From CAVSCR01 sp963726575 (GTDB lineage Bacteria; Actinomycetota; Actinomycetes; JAHEKZ01): DNA of 64,000 bases. Shown here piece by piece: positions 40,566-51,659 of the stretch. The stretch spans positions 868,001-932,000 of the forward strand of contig CAVSCR010000003.1 in assembly GCA_963726575.1 (NCBI GenBank), in the 5' to 3' direction. Numbering within the stretch: position 1 is the stretch's first letter; every line of letters starts with the position of its first letter. The position numbers were made by a program, and so were the translations under genes. The notes below the pieces were generated by a model. It was given only the letters and a program-made list of their open reading frames with translations. It ran no database searches and was not told where the DNA came from.

Positions 40566-43500
40566 TTGGGGGTGGGGCTCGGGTTGGGTTTCGCTCCAGG
40601 CGTTGAGGCGGGCCAGCCAGCCGTCGGCGCCGATGTCGGAGTAGGTGGCCGCGACACGATCGATGAGCTGGGCGGCCTCGTCGCCGCGACCCTGGTCAAC
40701 GAGCCAGCGAGCCAGCTCCTCCTCGGCTCTGGCACCCAGTCCGACCGCACCGAACGCGCCCAGGGCCGCGACGCCGGTGCGCAGGTCGGCCTCGACCGTC
40801 GCCGGGTCGTCGCCGCGCGCTGCGCCGACCAGGCCGCGCAGCCGCAGCGACTGGGCCAGCACCAGGGGCGCGACGATGCCAGGCGCCGCCGTCGCGACAG
40901 GTTCGAGTAGCCGCTCGGCCAGCGCGAGGTCGTCGATCGCCACGGCCGCCTCGACCAGCGGCGGCCACAGATGGGCGAAGTCGTCCCCGATGCCGGCGGC
41001 CCTCAGCAGATGGGACATCGACTCCTCGACGAGCCCGGGCACCGCTGCCAGATCGCCCGCCGTCAGCAAGCGCGCCAAGCTGACGTTCCCCTCCCACGCC
41101 AGCTCGTTCTCGTTGTCCGACTCGGCGATGTCTGGTCCGCTCGGGATCGGTGTGCCCTGGGCAACGGCAAGCCAGCAATCGACCGCGTTGAGGGTGACGA
41201 ACAAGCCGCGTTCGCCGACGATCTGATCGCTCTCGTCGATCAACAGAGCGGACGTCGCCCAGCCGTCCGGCGGTCCACAAGGCGATGATGTAGTTGATCG
41301 TGGTGATGTTGATCATCCGGCGAACGCCGGCCCGGCGGGCCGCCGCCATTCCCTCGCGGCCGAAGTCCAGAGCCGCGGGGAGGTCCCAGCTCACCTGCAT
41401 GGAGCCGAGGTTGTTCAGGGCTCGGGACAGCGGCTCGGCCAGACCGTTCGCGCGGGCGATCGACGCCGCGCTCTGGAACATGGCAGCCGTCGTCACCGGA
41501 GCGCCGATCGCCATGTACCGGTTGCCCAGCTGGATGTGGGCGTGGCACAGCGCCGCCAGATCGTGGACAGCCTCCGCCAGTTCGATCTGTCGGTCGGCGT
41601 ACGCCATGGACTCGACGCGCTCGCCCCGGTAGTCGTGGGCGTTGGACAGCACGAGCGCCAGCGCCAACTGGGCGTGCTCCGCGCCGACTACATTCTCCAA
41701 GGCTTGCCAGCGCGGTGCGGCCGCCTCGATCGCCGCCTGGTTGTCCTGCTGGGCGCGCAAGGCTTCGGCGTAGTTGGCCGCCGCCAGGCCGGCATCGATC
41801 GGTAGACCCAAGCGGTCGAACAACGCGGTCGCCTCGAGCGCGTGACCCGCCGCCTCCAGCGGTTGGCCAGCCGCCAGCGCCGACTCGGCGGCGGCATGGT
41901 GGAGCCGCGCCAGGTCGTCGTCGGAATCGCAGCGCGCCAACGCCGATTCGAACAGGCGCACCGCTTCGCCAGGCGAACCCAACCGCCCGGCGCGCTGGGC
42001 AGCGCGTTCGAGGAGCTCGCAGGCACGGGCGCTCAGCTCGGGAACGTCGACGTCGTTGGACGCCGAGGCGTCGACGGCGTCGAGCAGGTGCTGCGCGATC
42101 ACCACCGCGAGGTCGTCGCCGGGATCCGGCTGTGCACGCAGGTGATCGGCGGCGGCGAGGTGACGCAGCTTCCGGTCCCGCTTGGACTGGGTGGCGTAGG
42201 CAACCTGACGCACCACGGCCTGGACGAAGTGGTACTGCCCACGCTCGGCCGAGAACCGGTCGGTGTCCAGCTTGACGATCTCCTTGCGCTGCAACGACGC
42301 GAGGACCACCTCGAGGTTGGTGACGTCGGCCGCCAACGCTTCGATCCCCTCCGTGGTGAACGAGGCCCCGAGCACGCTGCCGTCGGCGACGACGCGGCGC
42401 TCGTCGGCAGTCAACGCGTCGAGCCGGGCTGCGACCAGGGCCTGAAGCGACGCCGGCGCGCCAAGGGTGTCGAGGTCGAGCGTGGCCGCGTCGGCCGGAA
42501 CGTAACGACCCCCCGACGGCACCACGAGGTCGCGGTCGATCAGCGCACGCACGGTCTCGACCGCGAACAGCGGGATCCCCTCGGAGCGCTGCACCAGCGC
42601 ATCGCGCAGCGCGCGCGGCAGGCCCTCGACGAGGTTGTCGACGAGCTCGGCCATGACGGCGTCACTCAGCGGGTCGAGGCGGACCACCGAGGTGCGACGA
42701 CCACCGAGGTCGGGACGTCGGTCGAGCAGCTCAGGCCGGGCCATCGCAAGGACGAACACCGGACCACGCGTGTTGGCGAGCAGGTGGTCGAGGAAGTCCA
42801 GCAGGCCGTCGTCGGCGTAGTGGGCGTCGTCGATCACCAGAGCCACCGGGTCTCCGACGCCGACGCGGACGAGGAAGGTGCTCCACGCCGTGAACAGGTC
42901 CTCGCGCGCGAACTCGGCGTCACTGTCCTCGCCGAGCAGCACCGCCAGGCGGGGTCGCAGCCACTCGCGCTCGCCGGGATCCGGGACCGCCTCGGCCAGC
43001 GCCGCGTCCAGGTGCTGTCCCGACTACGCCGCCGGTGTCGGTCTCTGCCAGGTGCAGCCGCACTCGCACCGCCTCGGCCAGCGCCCAGAACGGCACGCCG
43101 TCGCCGTACGACAAGCAGCGTCCGCGATGCCAGGCCACCTCGACGGTGAGGCCCTCGACGTACTTCTCGAACTCCCAGGCCAAGCGCGACTTTCCGACGC
43201 CGGCCTCCCCGTCGAGCACGACGAGTCGTGGTCGCTGCGCGTCCACCGTGGCGTGGAACAGGTCCTTGATCAGGCGCAGCTCGGCGTCGCGGCCAGCCAG
43301 CGGCGCTTCGAGTCCGTCGATGCGATGCGCACCGTGCACCGACGCCACCACCGCGCGCGCGGCGTGCAGCCGCATCGGCTCGGACTTGCCCTTGAGGGTG
43401 TGTTCACCGGCATCGGTGTAGGTGATCAGCGCCACGGTCAGGTTGCGGGTCGCCTCGTCGACCCAGACCTCGCCCGGGTCCGCCACGGACTGCACCCGCG

Positions 43501-44083
43501 ACGCAGTGTTCACCGCGTCACCGGCGACCATGCCTTCCGCGGTCGCTCCGACGGTCACCGCGACCTCGCCGGTGACCACGCCGACCCGCATCGCCAGGCC
43601 GGGCGCGTTCACGTCCTCGCCCATGGCGGTGACGGCCTGCACCAGCTCCAGCCCCGCGCGGACCGCACGTTCGGCGTCGTCCTCGCGAGCGACCGGCACG
43701 CCCCAGACCGCCATGACGGCGTCGCCGATGAACTTCTCGACCGTGCCGCCGTAGCGGCCGATCACCATGCGGCACTGGTCGAAGTACTGCGAGAGGAGCT
43801 CCCTGACCTCTTCGGGGTCGCGCGCCTCAGACAGCGGCGTGAAGCCCACCAGGTCGGCGAACAGCACCGACGTCATGCGCCGCTCCGCAGTGATGGCGCT
43901 CCTCGCCGACGAGGTGGCAAGTGCGGCGACCTCGAGACTGGCGCCGCACTCGGGACAGAAGCGGCCGCGTTCGGCGGGAGCACCGCACGAGGGGCAGGTA
44001 CGCGGCGCCATCGGCGTGCCGCACTCGGGGCAGAACTTCGCGGTGGACGACACCTCAGCGGAGCAGCTGGCGCAGGTGCTCAC
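40542..44083 (-). pseudogene. Cyclase/AAA-ATPase/TPR regulator, two frameshifts
   Basis: About 1,180 codons from GTG after GGGGAGG. Two zinc ribbons (CASCSAEV..FCPECG and CPSCGAPA..FCPECG) precede a class III nucleotide cyclase (SVLFADLVGFTPLSE, EKFIGDAVMAVWG), an AAA ATPase (Walker A GEAGVGKS; LVIDDAHYADDG) and TPR-like helices. The frame shifts near 43,020 and again near 41,250 but resumes with intact family sequence each time. These proteins couple a cyclase to a signal-sensing ATPase. The C-terminus ends inside repeat A. Either a young pseudogene or sequence error. Confidence 0.85.
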
Positions 44084-44174
44084 GTCGCGGCCTCCCCGAG
44101 CCACCCCGGCCGGTCTGGCGGGCACGAGCAATCGCCGGACGTGGGCGTCAGATCGAAAGATAGCGAGTCGCTGA

Positions 44175-44187
44175 TCACCCGTTCGGC
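44175..44187 (-). promoter_or_regulatory. Leader element GCCGAACGGGTGA, copy 1
   Basis: Identical 13-bp element to those at 46982-46994 and 62906-62918, each on the minus strand 45-90 bases before a gene start. Here the WhiG-type -10 expected 10-11 bases upstream is absent and repeat A copy 6 begins there instead. Confidence 0.5.
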
Positions 44188-44198
44188 GTTCCCGCCAA

Positions 44199-44260
44199 GT
44201 TGATCTAGGAGAAGATGCTGGGTTTTCAAGATCAACTTACACATGAAGTCCAAGATCAAC
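44199..44260 (-). repeat. Dispersed repeat A, copy 6
   Basis: Full copy beginning 8 bases after the BNR-protein stop (44269), sense orientation, and ending 11 bases before the leader element of the next gene on this strand's upstream side. Confidence 0.92.
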
Positions 44261-44268
44261 TTGGGGGC

Positions 44269-45264
44269 CTAGGCGGGTTGCCAGCTGAGGCCGCCGTCGT
44301 GGGTGGTGTAGATCCGGTCGCCGATCGCGGCCATGCCGCGTTGCGGGCCGTCGAAGTCCACGGCGACGGGCATCCGCCGGGCCAGGATCAACGGCAACGT
44401 GCCGACGCACCCCGCACGCTGCCAGGTGCTGCCGCCGTCGAGGGTGCGGACGGTCGCCAGCCCGACGCAGTGGGGGCCGCCGGCGACGATGAGCCAGCCG
44501 AGCGAGCGCGACTCCCAGGCCAACGCGATGGCGCCGTGCACGACCGACAGCCGGGCCCACTGGTTGCCACTGTCGCGGGTGCGGAACACGTCGCCGTCGT
44601 TGCAGAGGACGGCCGCGTCCTGCGGGCCGATCGCGGCGAGCTGGATCACCGGGATCGTGCGGGTGCGACACGGGCTCAGGACGTCGCCGGCCGGCGTGTG
44701 CAGCTTCGTGGGGTCGTTGGGTTCGCGGTACCAGTCCTCGACCGACGCGTCGGGGCCGGTCCACGACCGCCGACCGCTCAGCACGTACTTGCCAGGTGTG
44801 CAGTCGCCGCCGCTGACGCCGGGCGCAGCCGAGGCGATGGACGAGATCTGGCCGCCGGCGGCTGACAACGTCAGCACTGCCGACGCGGGTGCGCCGACGG
44901 CTTGCCAGGTGCGTCCCGAGTCGCTGGTGCGCAAGACGGTGGACGGTGCCCCGCCCGTGCACGTTCCGTTGGTGGCGCGGAAGGCCGTACGTCCGGTGAG
45001 CGCCAGCGCCGGCTGCATCCGCTGGCTCAGTCCGCTGCCCAGCGTGCCGCTCGTGGTGGTAGACGCCGAGGGAGCCAGCGAAGGGGTCGGCGTCGTGCCG
45101 GTGCTGTTGGTCGGCCCGGTCGGCAGCGAGGTCGGTGTCGTCGACGCACCGGCGTTGGGGGTTCCTCGGGATGCGCGCAGCGCGAAGACCGACAGCCCGA
45201 GCGCGAGCACCGCGAGAACGACGACGCCGATCGTCGTCCACTGCAGCGGTCGTTGCCGGTTCAT
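44269..45264 (-). CDS. Exported BNR/Asp-box beta-propeller protein
   Basis: 331 residues. A single N-terminal membrane helix (IGVVVLAVLALGLSVFAL) is followed by a Thr/Ser/Pro-rich stalk (30-75) and a propeller with four Asp-boxes: SDSGRTW, RDSGNQW, LDGGSTW and HDGGLSW. Paired cysteines suggest an outside location. Such propellers occur in sialidases and Ycf48-like factors; no catalytic sialidase residues are apparent, so a binding or scaffold role is more likely. Flanked on both sides by repeat A. Confidence 0.8.
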   Translation of the reverse strand: MNRQRPLQWTTIGVVVLAVLALGLSVFALRASRGTPNAGASTTPTSLPTGPTNSTGTTPTPSLAPSASTTTSGTLGSGLSQRMQPALALTGRTAFRATNGTCTGGAPSTVLRTSDSGRTWQAVGAPASAVLTLSAAGGQISSIASAAPGVSGGDCTPGKYVLSGRRSWTGPDASVEDWYREPNDPTKLHTPAGDVLSPCRTRTIPVIQLAAIGPQDAAVLCNDGDVFRTRDSGNQWARLSVVHGAIALAWESRSLGWLIVAGGPHCVGLATVRTLDGGSTWQRAGCVGTLPLILARRMPVAVDFDGPQRGMAAIGDRIYTTHDGGLSWQPA

Positions 45265-45354
45265 CGGGTCAATATCGCAGCCGCGCGGACGTCGCCCGCG
45301 TTCCTGACGCTGGCGTCGCGACGTTGATCCGATGTGATCCGACGTCGATCCGAT

Positions 45355-45416
45355 GTTGATCTAGGAGAAGATGCTCGGTTTTCAAGATCAACTTACCCAC
45401 GAAGTCCAAGATCAAC
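45355..45416 (-). repeat. Dispersed repeat A, copy 7
   Basis: Full copy starting 27 bases after the sugar-transferase stop (45444), sense orientation. Next to it (45323-45354) are three short direct repeats of a GATCCGAYGT-like unit that resemble the repeat end. Confidence 0.92.
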
Positions 45417-45443
45417 ATGGGTCTCGCCGGCGGCTCTACCGAT

Positions 45444-46938
45444 CTAGTAGGCGCCTTCGCCGCGGAACACGGCGAGGACGGTGCGCATCAGGATCGCCAG
45501 GTCGAGCGACAGCGACCAGTTCTCCACGTAGTACAGGTCCAGGCGCACGGCGTCGTCCCACGACGTGTCCGAGCGCCCACTGACCTGCCACAGCCCGGTG
45601 ATGCCGGGCCGGGCGAGCAGCCGCCGGCGCACGTGCCCCTCGAAGTCGCTGTCCTTCACCGGCAGCGGCCTGGGGCCGACCAACGACATGTCACCGCGCA
45701 CGACGTTGAGCAGCTGCGGCAGCTCGTCGATCGACGCGCGACGCAGCGCGCGCCCCAGCGGCGTGATCCGCGGGTCGTCGGCGATCTTGAACAGCAGGCC
45801 GTCGGTCTCGTTCGCGTGTGACAGCTCGGCGCGACGCGTCTCGGCGTCGGAGTACATCGTGCGGAACTTCACGACGCGAAACTCCGCGCCGTCCTTGCCG
45901 ATGCGGGTCTGCCGGAACAACGCCGGCCCCTTGCTCGTCAGCCGGATCGCCGCAGCAACGCCCAGCAGCAGCGGACTCAGCAGCAGCAGCCCGATGCCGG
46001 CACCCACGAGGTCGATCCCCCGCTTCAGTACCCGGGTGCCGCCGGTGAACGTCGGCTCGTCCACGTACAACAGTGGCAGGCCACCCACCGGACGCACCGC
46101 GATGCGCGGTCCGGCCACGTCGGTGACGGCCGGTGCCACCACGAGGTCGACGCCAGAACCCTCGAGGCTCCAGGCGAGTCGGCGCACGAGGTCGGGCGCG
46201 ACGTCCGACGACGCGGCCACCGCAACGGTGTCCGCACCGTGTCGACGCACCACGTCGAGGGTCTCCTCGATCCCGCCCAGCACCGGCAGACCCTCCGGTG
46301 TCTCACCGGCACTGCCCACCGGCAGGCAGACGCCCACCAGCGAGAAGCCGGCGTACGGCTCGCGCGCCAGCTGCGCCGCCAACGCGGTCGCCGCGGCATG
46401 GTCGCCCACCACCACCACGCGGTGACGCAGATGTCCGTGCAGACGTTGCCGCTGCACCCACTGACGGGTCAGCAACCGACCGAGGAGCAGCAGCACCAGC
46501 CCGAGCGGCAGTGCGACGATGACGAAGCCACGGGTGATCTCGAACTTGCCCAGGTACGACACCGCAGCCAGCACGCCGAACAACGCGAACGTCGCCGCCA
46601 TGACGCGGCGGAACTCCTCGGTGCCTACGCCCAGCAGTCGCGACTCGTAGCAGTGGAACGCCCCGAGCAGACCCGACCCAGCCGAGCACCAGCACCACCG
46701 CGAACACGGGGTAGTAGATGCCGTTGATGACCACGGACGTGCTCGCACCGAACCGCAAGAGGTACGCCACCACCACGGCGATGCCGATCGCCAGCAGGTC
46801 GGTCGCGAGCAGGACCAGCGCCACCCGGTGTCGCCACTCCATGGCCTGGTTGAGCCGGCGCTCGAACGCCGGGTCGTCGGCGAGATCTGGCCGGGAGGCC
46901 GCGCCGGATCGCCGCAGGTCAGCGGGCTGTTGGCTCAC
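45444..46938 (-). pseudogene. Initiating sugar transferase (polyprenyl glycosylphosphotransferase), frameshifted
   Basis: About 498 codons from GTG at 46938. The N-terminal half has five membrane helices and a CoA-binding-like domain (HRVVVVGDHAAATALAAQL); the C-terminal bacterial sugar transferase domain is complete: KRGIDLVGAGIGLLLLSPLL, TRIGKDGAEFRVVKFRTMY, SIDELPQLLNVVRGDMSLVG and ARPGITGLWQVSGRS. It puts the first sugar phosphate on a lipid carrier for surface polysaccharide. One frameshift near 46,675 inside helix 4. An ATG at 46998 is in frame but precedes the leader element, so GTG is preferred. WhiG-type promoter at 47004-47032. Confidence 0.85.
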
Positions 46939-46981
46939 GCGACTCCCGTCGGACAGGGGGCGGCCACGCCAGCGGCGCGAG

Positions 46982-46994
46982 TCACCCGTTCGGC
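46982..46994 (-). promoter_or_regulatory. Leader element GCCGAACGGGTGA, copy 2
   Basis: Same 13 bases as at 62906-62918, at nearly the same distance (9-10 bases) below a GCCGAT -10 element. If transcription starts just below the -10, this lies at the very 5' end of the mRNA of the sugar transferase. Confidence 0.5.
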
Positions 46995-47003
46995 TCATCT
47001 GTC

Positions 47004-47032
47004 CTATCGGCCGTCAAGGGGCCGGAACTTGA
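47004..47032 (-). promoter_or_regulatory. Candidate WhiG/FliA-type promoter of the sugar transferase
   Basis: TCAA at 47032-47029, 17 bases, then GCCGATAG at 47011-47004. The sequence between and around it (AAGG before TCAA, GTTCCGGCC after) is shared with the promoter at 62928-62955. It fits the known WhiG/FliA consensus well. Confidence 0.6.
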
Positions 47033-47068
47033 CCCTTGGAGGGGGCCGATCCGGCTGGATCGGACGGC

Positions 47069-50000
47069 TCAGGAGCTGACTGCGTTGGCCTGCCCGAGCA
47101 GCCGGTCGATCTCGCGCAAAGCCGGGGCAGCCTGCAGCGGGTGAAGAGTCGCGGGCCAGTCGCAGGCGACGTTGGCCTGCTCTACTTCGCCGAGCGCGAG
47201 CAGGCAGCGACCTTGGCCGAGCAGCGCGTCGGCCTGCTCGGGGACCACTCCGAACTGCTGCCAACGCGTGGCAGCCTGGTCGTACGCGTCGGCCGCGGCC
47301 TGGGCGTCGCCTCGGTCTTCCGCCAGCGCCGCCTCCGCTGCCAGCAGCGCATGCTGGGCATAGGGCTGCCGCGGCTCGACTCCGGCGACGAGACGCTGCG
47401 CCGAAGCAACGTCTCCGAGTGCCAGCGCAGTCCGGACCATGAGGGGCAGGTAGACGCCGTAGTAGACCGTGTCGCGGCTTCGCGGTTCCGCCTCGACCTC
47501 GGTGAGCATGGCTAGCGCGTCCTCCCTGCGGCCCATGGCGGCCAGGGCATTCGCGGCCGTCGCCAAGGCGATGATCAGGTCTGAGGGTCGCCGGTGTCGC
47601 GCGCCAGCCGTTGTTGTTCAGGGAGCCAGGGAGCGCTCAGCTCAGGCTGACCTCGCATGCGGTACACCAGAGTCTGGGCTGCCCAGACCTCGACGATGTC
47701 CGAAGCGTTCTCGACGGACTCCAACCGACGCGCCAGGTCGTGCGCGGCATCGAGCGCCTCGTCGTGGCGCCCCGCGTCGAACGGCATGGCCAGCGCGCTG
47801 ACCTCGGCCAGTTGCTCCATTTCGGTCAGTCCCCGAGCACGGGCGTCGGCAAGCGGCCTCGTCCAGGACTCTCAGCGCGGCGGCCGGCCCCTCGAACATC
47901 CACAGGTCGATCCCGTAGTTGTTGTGGAGCAGGCCGACTTCGCGGCCCTGCCCGGCCGCGGCGGCCAGCTGGATCGCCTCCCGGGAGTCGTCGAGGCCGC
48001 GGGGTCGCCGAGCTCGGCGCGGGCCGAGCCGCGGTACCCCAGCGCCCGGCTCGGCCGCTCGAGTCCGAGCTGGTCGGCCAGGTCCAGGGCCTGGTCGGCG
48101 TAGTGATCGCGGACTCGTGTCGCCCTTGCAAGGTCTCGCTCGCGGCCATCGCGGTCAGCGCACCGACCAGTTCGGCGCTGGGCGGTAGCGGCTGCCAGCA
48201 GCGCCAACGCGTCGGCGGGCAGCGTCCACGCTCGCGGGTCCCCGGTGCGCGAGAACAGCCTGCGCCTGCACGTTCATGACGGTCGCCGCGGCCGGCAGGT
48301 CGCCTCGGGCCCGGAAGGTGTCGACCGCCTCGTCGAAGGCGGTCGCGCCTCGGCGAACAGGCCGCCGTGCAGGGCGGCTTGCCCGTACCGGGACAAGGCG
48401 TCGGCGCGACCGGAGCTGCCGGGCGGCATCAGGGCCAGCGCCTGTTCGAAGTCGGCCAGGGCGGCGGCCGTGTCGAGGCCGAGGGCGCGCTGTCCGGCCA
48501 GGGTGAGGAACCGCAGGCCGGGTTCGGCGAGGTCGTCGGCTCGGTCGGTGTCGCCGGCCGCCGTGCGCCAGGTCGAGGGCGGTGGCGTAGTGGTAGGCCA
48601 GCACGTCGGCCAGGTCCTCGACCCGGTCGGCGGCCTTGGCCTCGATCCACTGGGCGGCGGCGACGTGCCGCGCGGCCCGGGCCGCCCGGGGCAGCTGGCC
48701 GTAGGCGACGTCGCGGGTCAGCACGTGGAAGAACCCGTACTCGGCCTCAGCCTCGAACGTGGAGCGGCGAGACCGGGCGAATCAGCTCCTTGCGGGTCAG
48801 CTCGCGCAGCACCTGCTCGACCTCGTCGACGTCGCGACCGGACATCGCGGCGACCGCGCCGGCCCAGAACACCTTGCCGACCACCGCCGCGTCGGCCAGC
48901 AGCGACTTCGCCTCCGGGGTCAAGGTGTCCAGCCGGGCGGCGATCAGCGCCTGCACCGAGTCCGGGAACGGGACATCTCGCGCCTTCGCGCAGCGCCCAG
49001 CTGGAACCGGTCGCGGTGAGCAGGTCACGGTCCTTGAGCAGCCGGACGAACTCCTCGGCATACAACGGGTTCCCGCCGGCCCGCTCCAGGATCGGACCCT
49101 GCAGCTCCGCCGGCAGCACCGTGGTGTCCAGCAGTGCGGCGACCAGCCGGGCGGTCTCGGCGTCCGACAGCGGGGCGAGGTTGACCGGCAGTGAGTTGCG
49201 CAGCCCGTTGCCGTAGGCGGGGTGCTGCTCGAACAGCTCCGGGCGGGCCGTGCAGACCACCAGCAGCGGCACCCCTTCGGCCCGGTCGGCCAGGTGCTCG
49301 ATGAACGCCAGCATCGCCTCGTCGGCCCAGTGCAGGTCCTCGAACACCACCACGGTCGGGTCTTGTTCGGCGATGTGTTCCAGGAACCGTCGCCAGGCAG
49401 TGAACAGCTCCTCCCGCTCCGCGGCGAGGTCGCCTCGATCCCCAGCAGGGGCAGCAACCGCTGCCGGAACCAGGCCCGCTCCATCACCTTCGGGCAGCAC
49501 CACGTCCAGCTTGGCGGTCGCAACCGCGGGTGGGTCGGACTCCAGGATCCCGGCGTGGGCCTTGACGATCTCGCCCAACGCCCAGAACGTGATGCCTTCC
49601 CCGTAGGGCAGGCAGCGGCCCTGCCGCCAGGTGATCAGGTCGGTGCGGGCATCGATGTAGTTGAACAGCTCCGCCACGATCCGCGACTTGCCCAGCCCCG
49701 GCTCCCCGACCACGGTCACCAGCTGCGGCGACTGGGCGGCGACGGTCTTGTCGAAGATCCCCTTCAACAACGCCAGGTCGATCTCCCGGCCGATGAACGG
49801 GGTGTCGTGGTTGCGGGTGATGTCGGTGCCGAACCGGGCCCGCGGCTGGACCGCCTGGAACACCGCCACCGGCTCCGACTTGCCCTTCACCGCCGCGGGC
49901 TCAAGTTCGACGTAGTCGAACACCTGCTCGTCGCCTGATACGTGCCCGGGCCGACCGCCACCCCCATCGGCGGGGCCACCGCCTGAATCCGGGAAGCGGT

Positions 50001-50493
50001 GTTGATCGCATCCCCGGTCACGAACCCGTCCCCCGAACCCGGGAGCCACGCCGACCCGGACCAGCGCCTCCCCGGTGTTCACCCCGACCCGAAGCAGCAA
50101 CGGCGTCCCGTCGACGGCCGCAAGTCGTTCCGCGTCCTCCACGATCCGCAACCCCGCCCGAACCGCCCGCTCCGGATCGTCCTCATGCGCCGCCGGAACC
50201 CCGAACACCCCGACCACGGCGTCCCCGATGTACTTCTCCACCACCCCGCCGAACCCCTCGACCGCCGCCTGCGCCATCAAGAAGTAGCGGGACAGCATCG
50301 CGTCGACGTCCTCGGGATCCGCCGACTCCGAGGACGCGGTGAACCCGACCAGGTCACAGAACAACGCCGTGACCACCTTGCGCTCCTCGCCAAGTCCCCG
50401 CGCGGGGACCGTGAGTGGTGCGCCACATCCCCCGCAGAATCGGTTGCCGTCTGGGTTCTCCGACCCACACGAGGGGCAGATCTGCACTCGCAC
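47069..50493 (-). pseudogene. Second cyclase/AAA-ATPase/TPR regulator, heavily frameshifted
   Basis: About 1,140 codons in many blocks. The zinc ribbon (CPSCGSENPDGNRFCGGCG), class III cyclase (ALFCDLVGFTASSE, EKYIGDAVVGVFG), AAA ATPase (VGEPGLGKSRIV; VFEDLHWADE) and TPR region (to DRLLGQANAVSS) are all recognisable, but the frame changes at least six times (near 50,040, 49,930, 49,490, 49,435, 49,000, 48,760 and again in the TPR part). Blocks lack in-frame stops, so decay is recent or the sequence is faulty. Paralogue of the regulator at 40542-44083. Confidence 0.8.
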
Positions 50494-50638
50494 ACCCTAG
50501 GGACGGCAACGGGTTCGGGCCATAGCCCCGATTTCGACCCCTCACCGCACAATCTGGCCGCTCCGAGGCTCAAGAACGCCCTCCCGGCGATCGATGCTCA
50601 CCGAAAGGACTCACTACTCCGAACGAGGGACGAGCTCG

Positions 50639-51659
50639 ATGCGCAAGCGCGCCGTGGTGACCGGTGGGGCCGGCTTCTTGGGATCGCACCTGTGCGAGCG
50701 GCTGCTGGCCGAGGAGTACGAGGTCATCTGCCTCGACAACTTCATCACCGGGACGCCTGACAACGTCGCCCACCTGGTGGGCCATCACGACTTCCACCTC
50801 GTGCGGGCCGACGTCTCGGAGTTCGTCCACGTGCCCGGACCGGTCGACTTCGTCCTGCACTTCGCCTCGCCCGCCTCACCCATCGACTACCTCGAGCTCC
50901 CGATCCACACCCTCAAGGTCGGCTCGATCGGCACGCTGCACACCCTCGGGCTGGCGCGTGACAAGGGCGCCCGGTTCCTGCTCGCCTCGACGTCGGAGAC
51001 GTACGGCGATCCGCTGGTGCACCCGCAGCCCGAGACGTACTGGGGCAACGTCAACCCGGTCGGACCCCGCGGCGTGTACGACGAGGCCAAGCGGTTCGCC
51101 GAGGCCATGACCATGGCCTACCGGCGCACCCACGGCGTCGACACCGGCATCGTGCGCATCTTCAACACGTTCGGACCGCGGATGCGGCCCAAGGACGGCC
51201 GCGCGATCCCCGCGTTCATCACGCAGGCGCTGGCCAACCAGCCGATGACGGTTCACGGTGACGGCAGCCAGACGCGTTCCATCTGCTACGTCGACGACCT
51301 CGTCGAAGGCATCATCGCGATGCTGCACAGCGACCTGACCGGCCCGGTGAACCTGGGCAACCCGGCCGAGATCTCGATGGTGAAGCTCGCCGAGTGGATC
51401 CGCGGCCTGGCCGACTCCGCAGTCGCCGATCGAGTTCGCGCCGCGTCCCGAGGACGACCCGACCGTGCGTCGCCCCGACATCACGTTGGCGCGTACCCAT
51501 CTGCACTGGGAGCCGATCGTGCCGATCGACGACGCGCTGCGTCGGACGATCGCCTGGTTCCGCGCGCACCCCGACCTCGCAGTGGCCACTGCCGTCGACG
51601 CCGTGCCTTCAGATGACCGCGCGCCGTCGATCGACACGGTGCCCGCCGTCACGTCATGA
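50639..51659 (+). pseudogene. UDP-glucuronate decarboxylase (UDP-xylose synthase), frameshifted
   Basis: About 340 codons, ATG after GAGGGA. Extended SDR epimerase family: GGAGFLGSHLCERLL binds NAD, LHFASPASPIDYL is the hallmark of UDP-glucuronate decarboxylase, and YDEAKRFAEA holds the catalytic Tyr-x-x-x-Lys. It makes UDP-xylose for surface polysaccharide. A frameshift near 51,420 separates WIRGLADSA from SPIEFAPRPEDDPTVRRPD, after which the sequence is intact to the stop. That TGA overlaps the ATG of the next gene (ATGA). Confidence 0.88.

Noticed and set aside
45300..45360. A separate small gene between repeat A copy 7 and the BNR gene
   Set aside because: Frames here are short, lack starts with ribosome sites and are made from the tandem GATCCGA units.
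50518..50600. A further WhiG-type promoter upstream of the UDP-xylose synthase (TCAAGAACG ... GCGATC)
   Set aside because: Spacing between TCAA and the -10-like bases is only about 13 and the -10 is poor.
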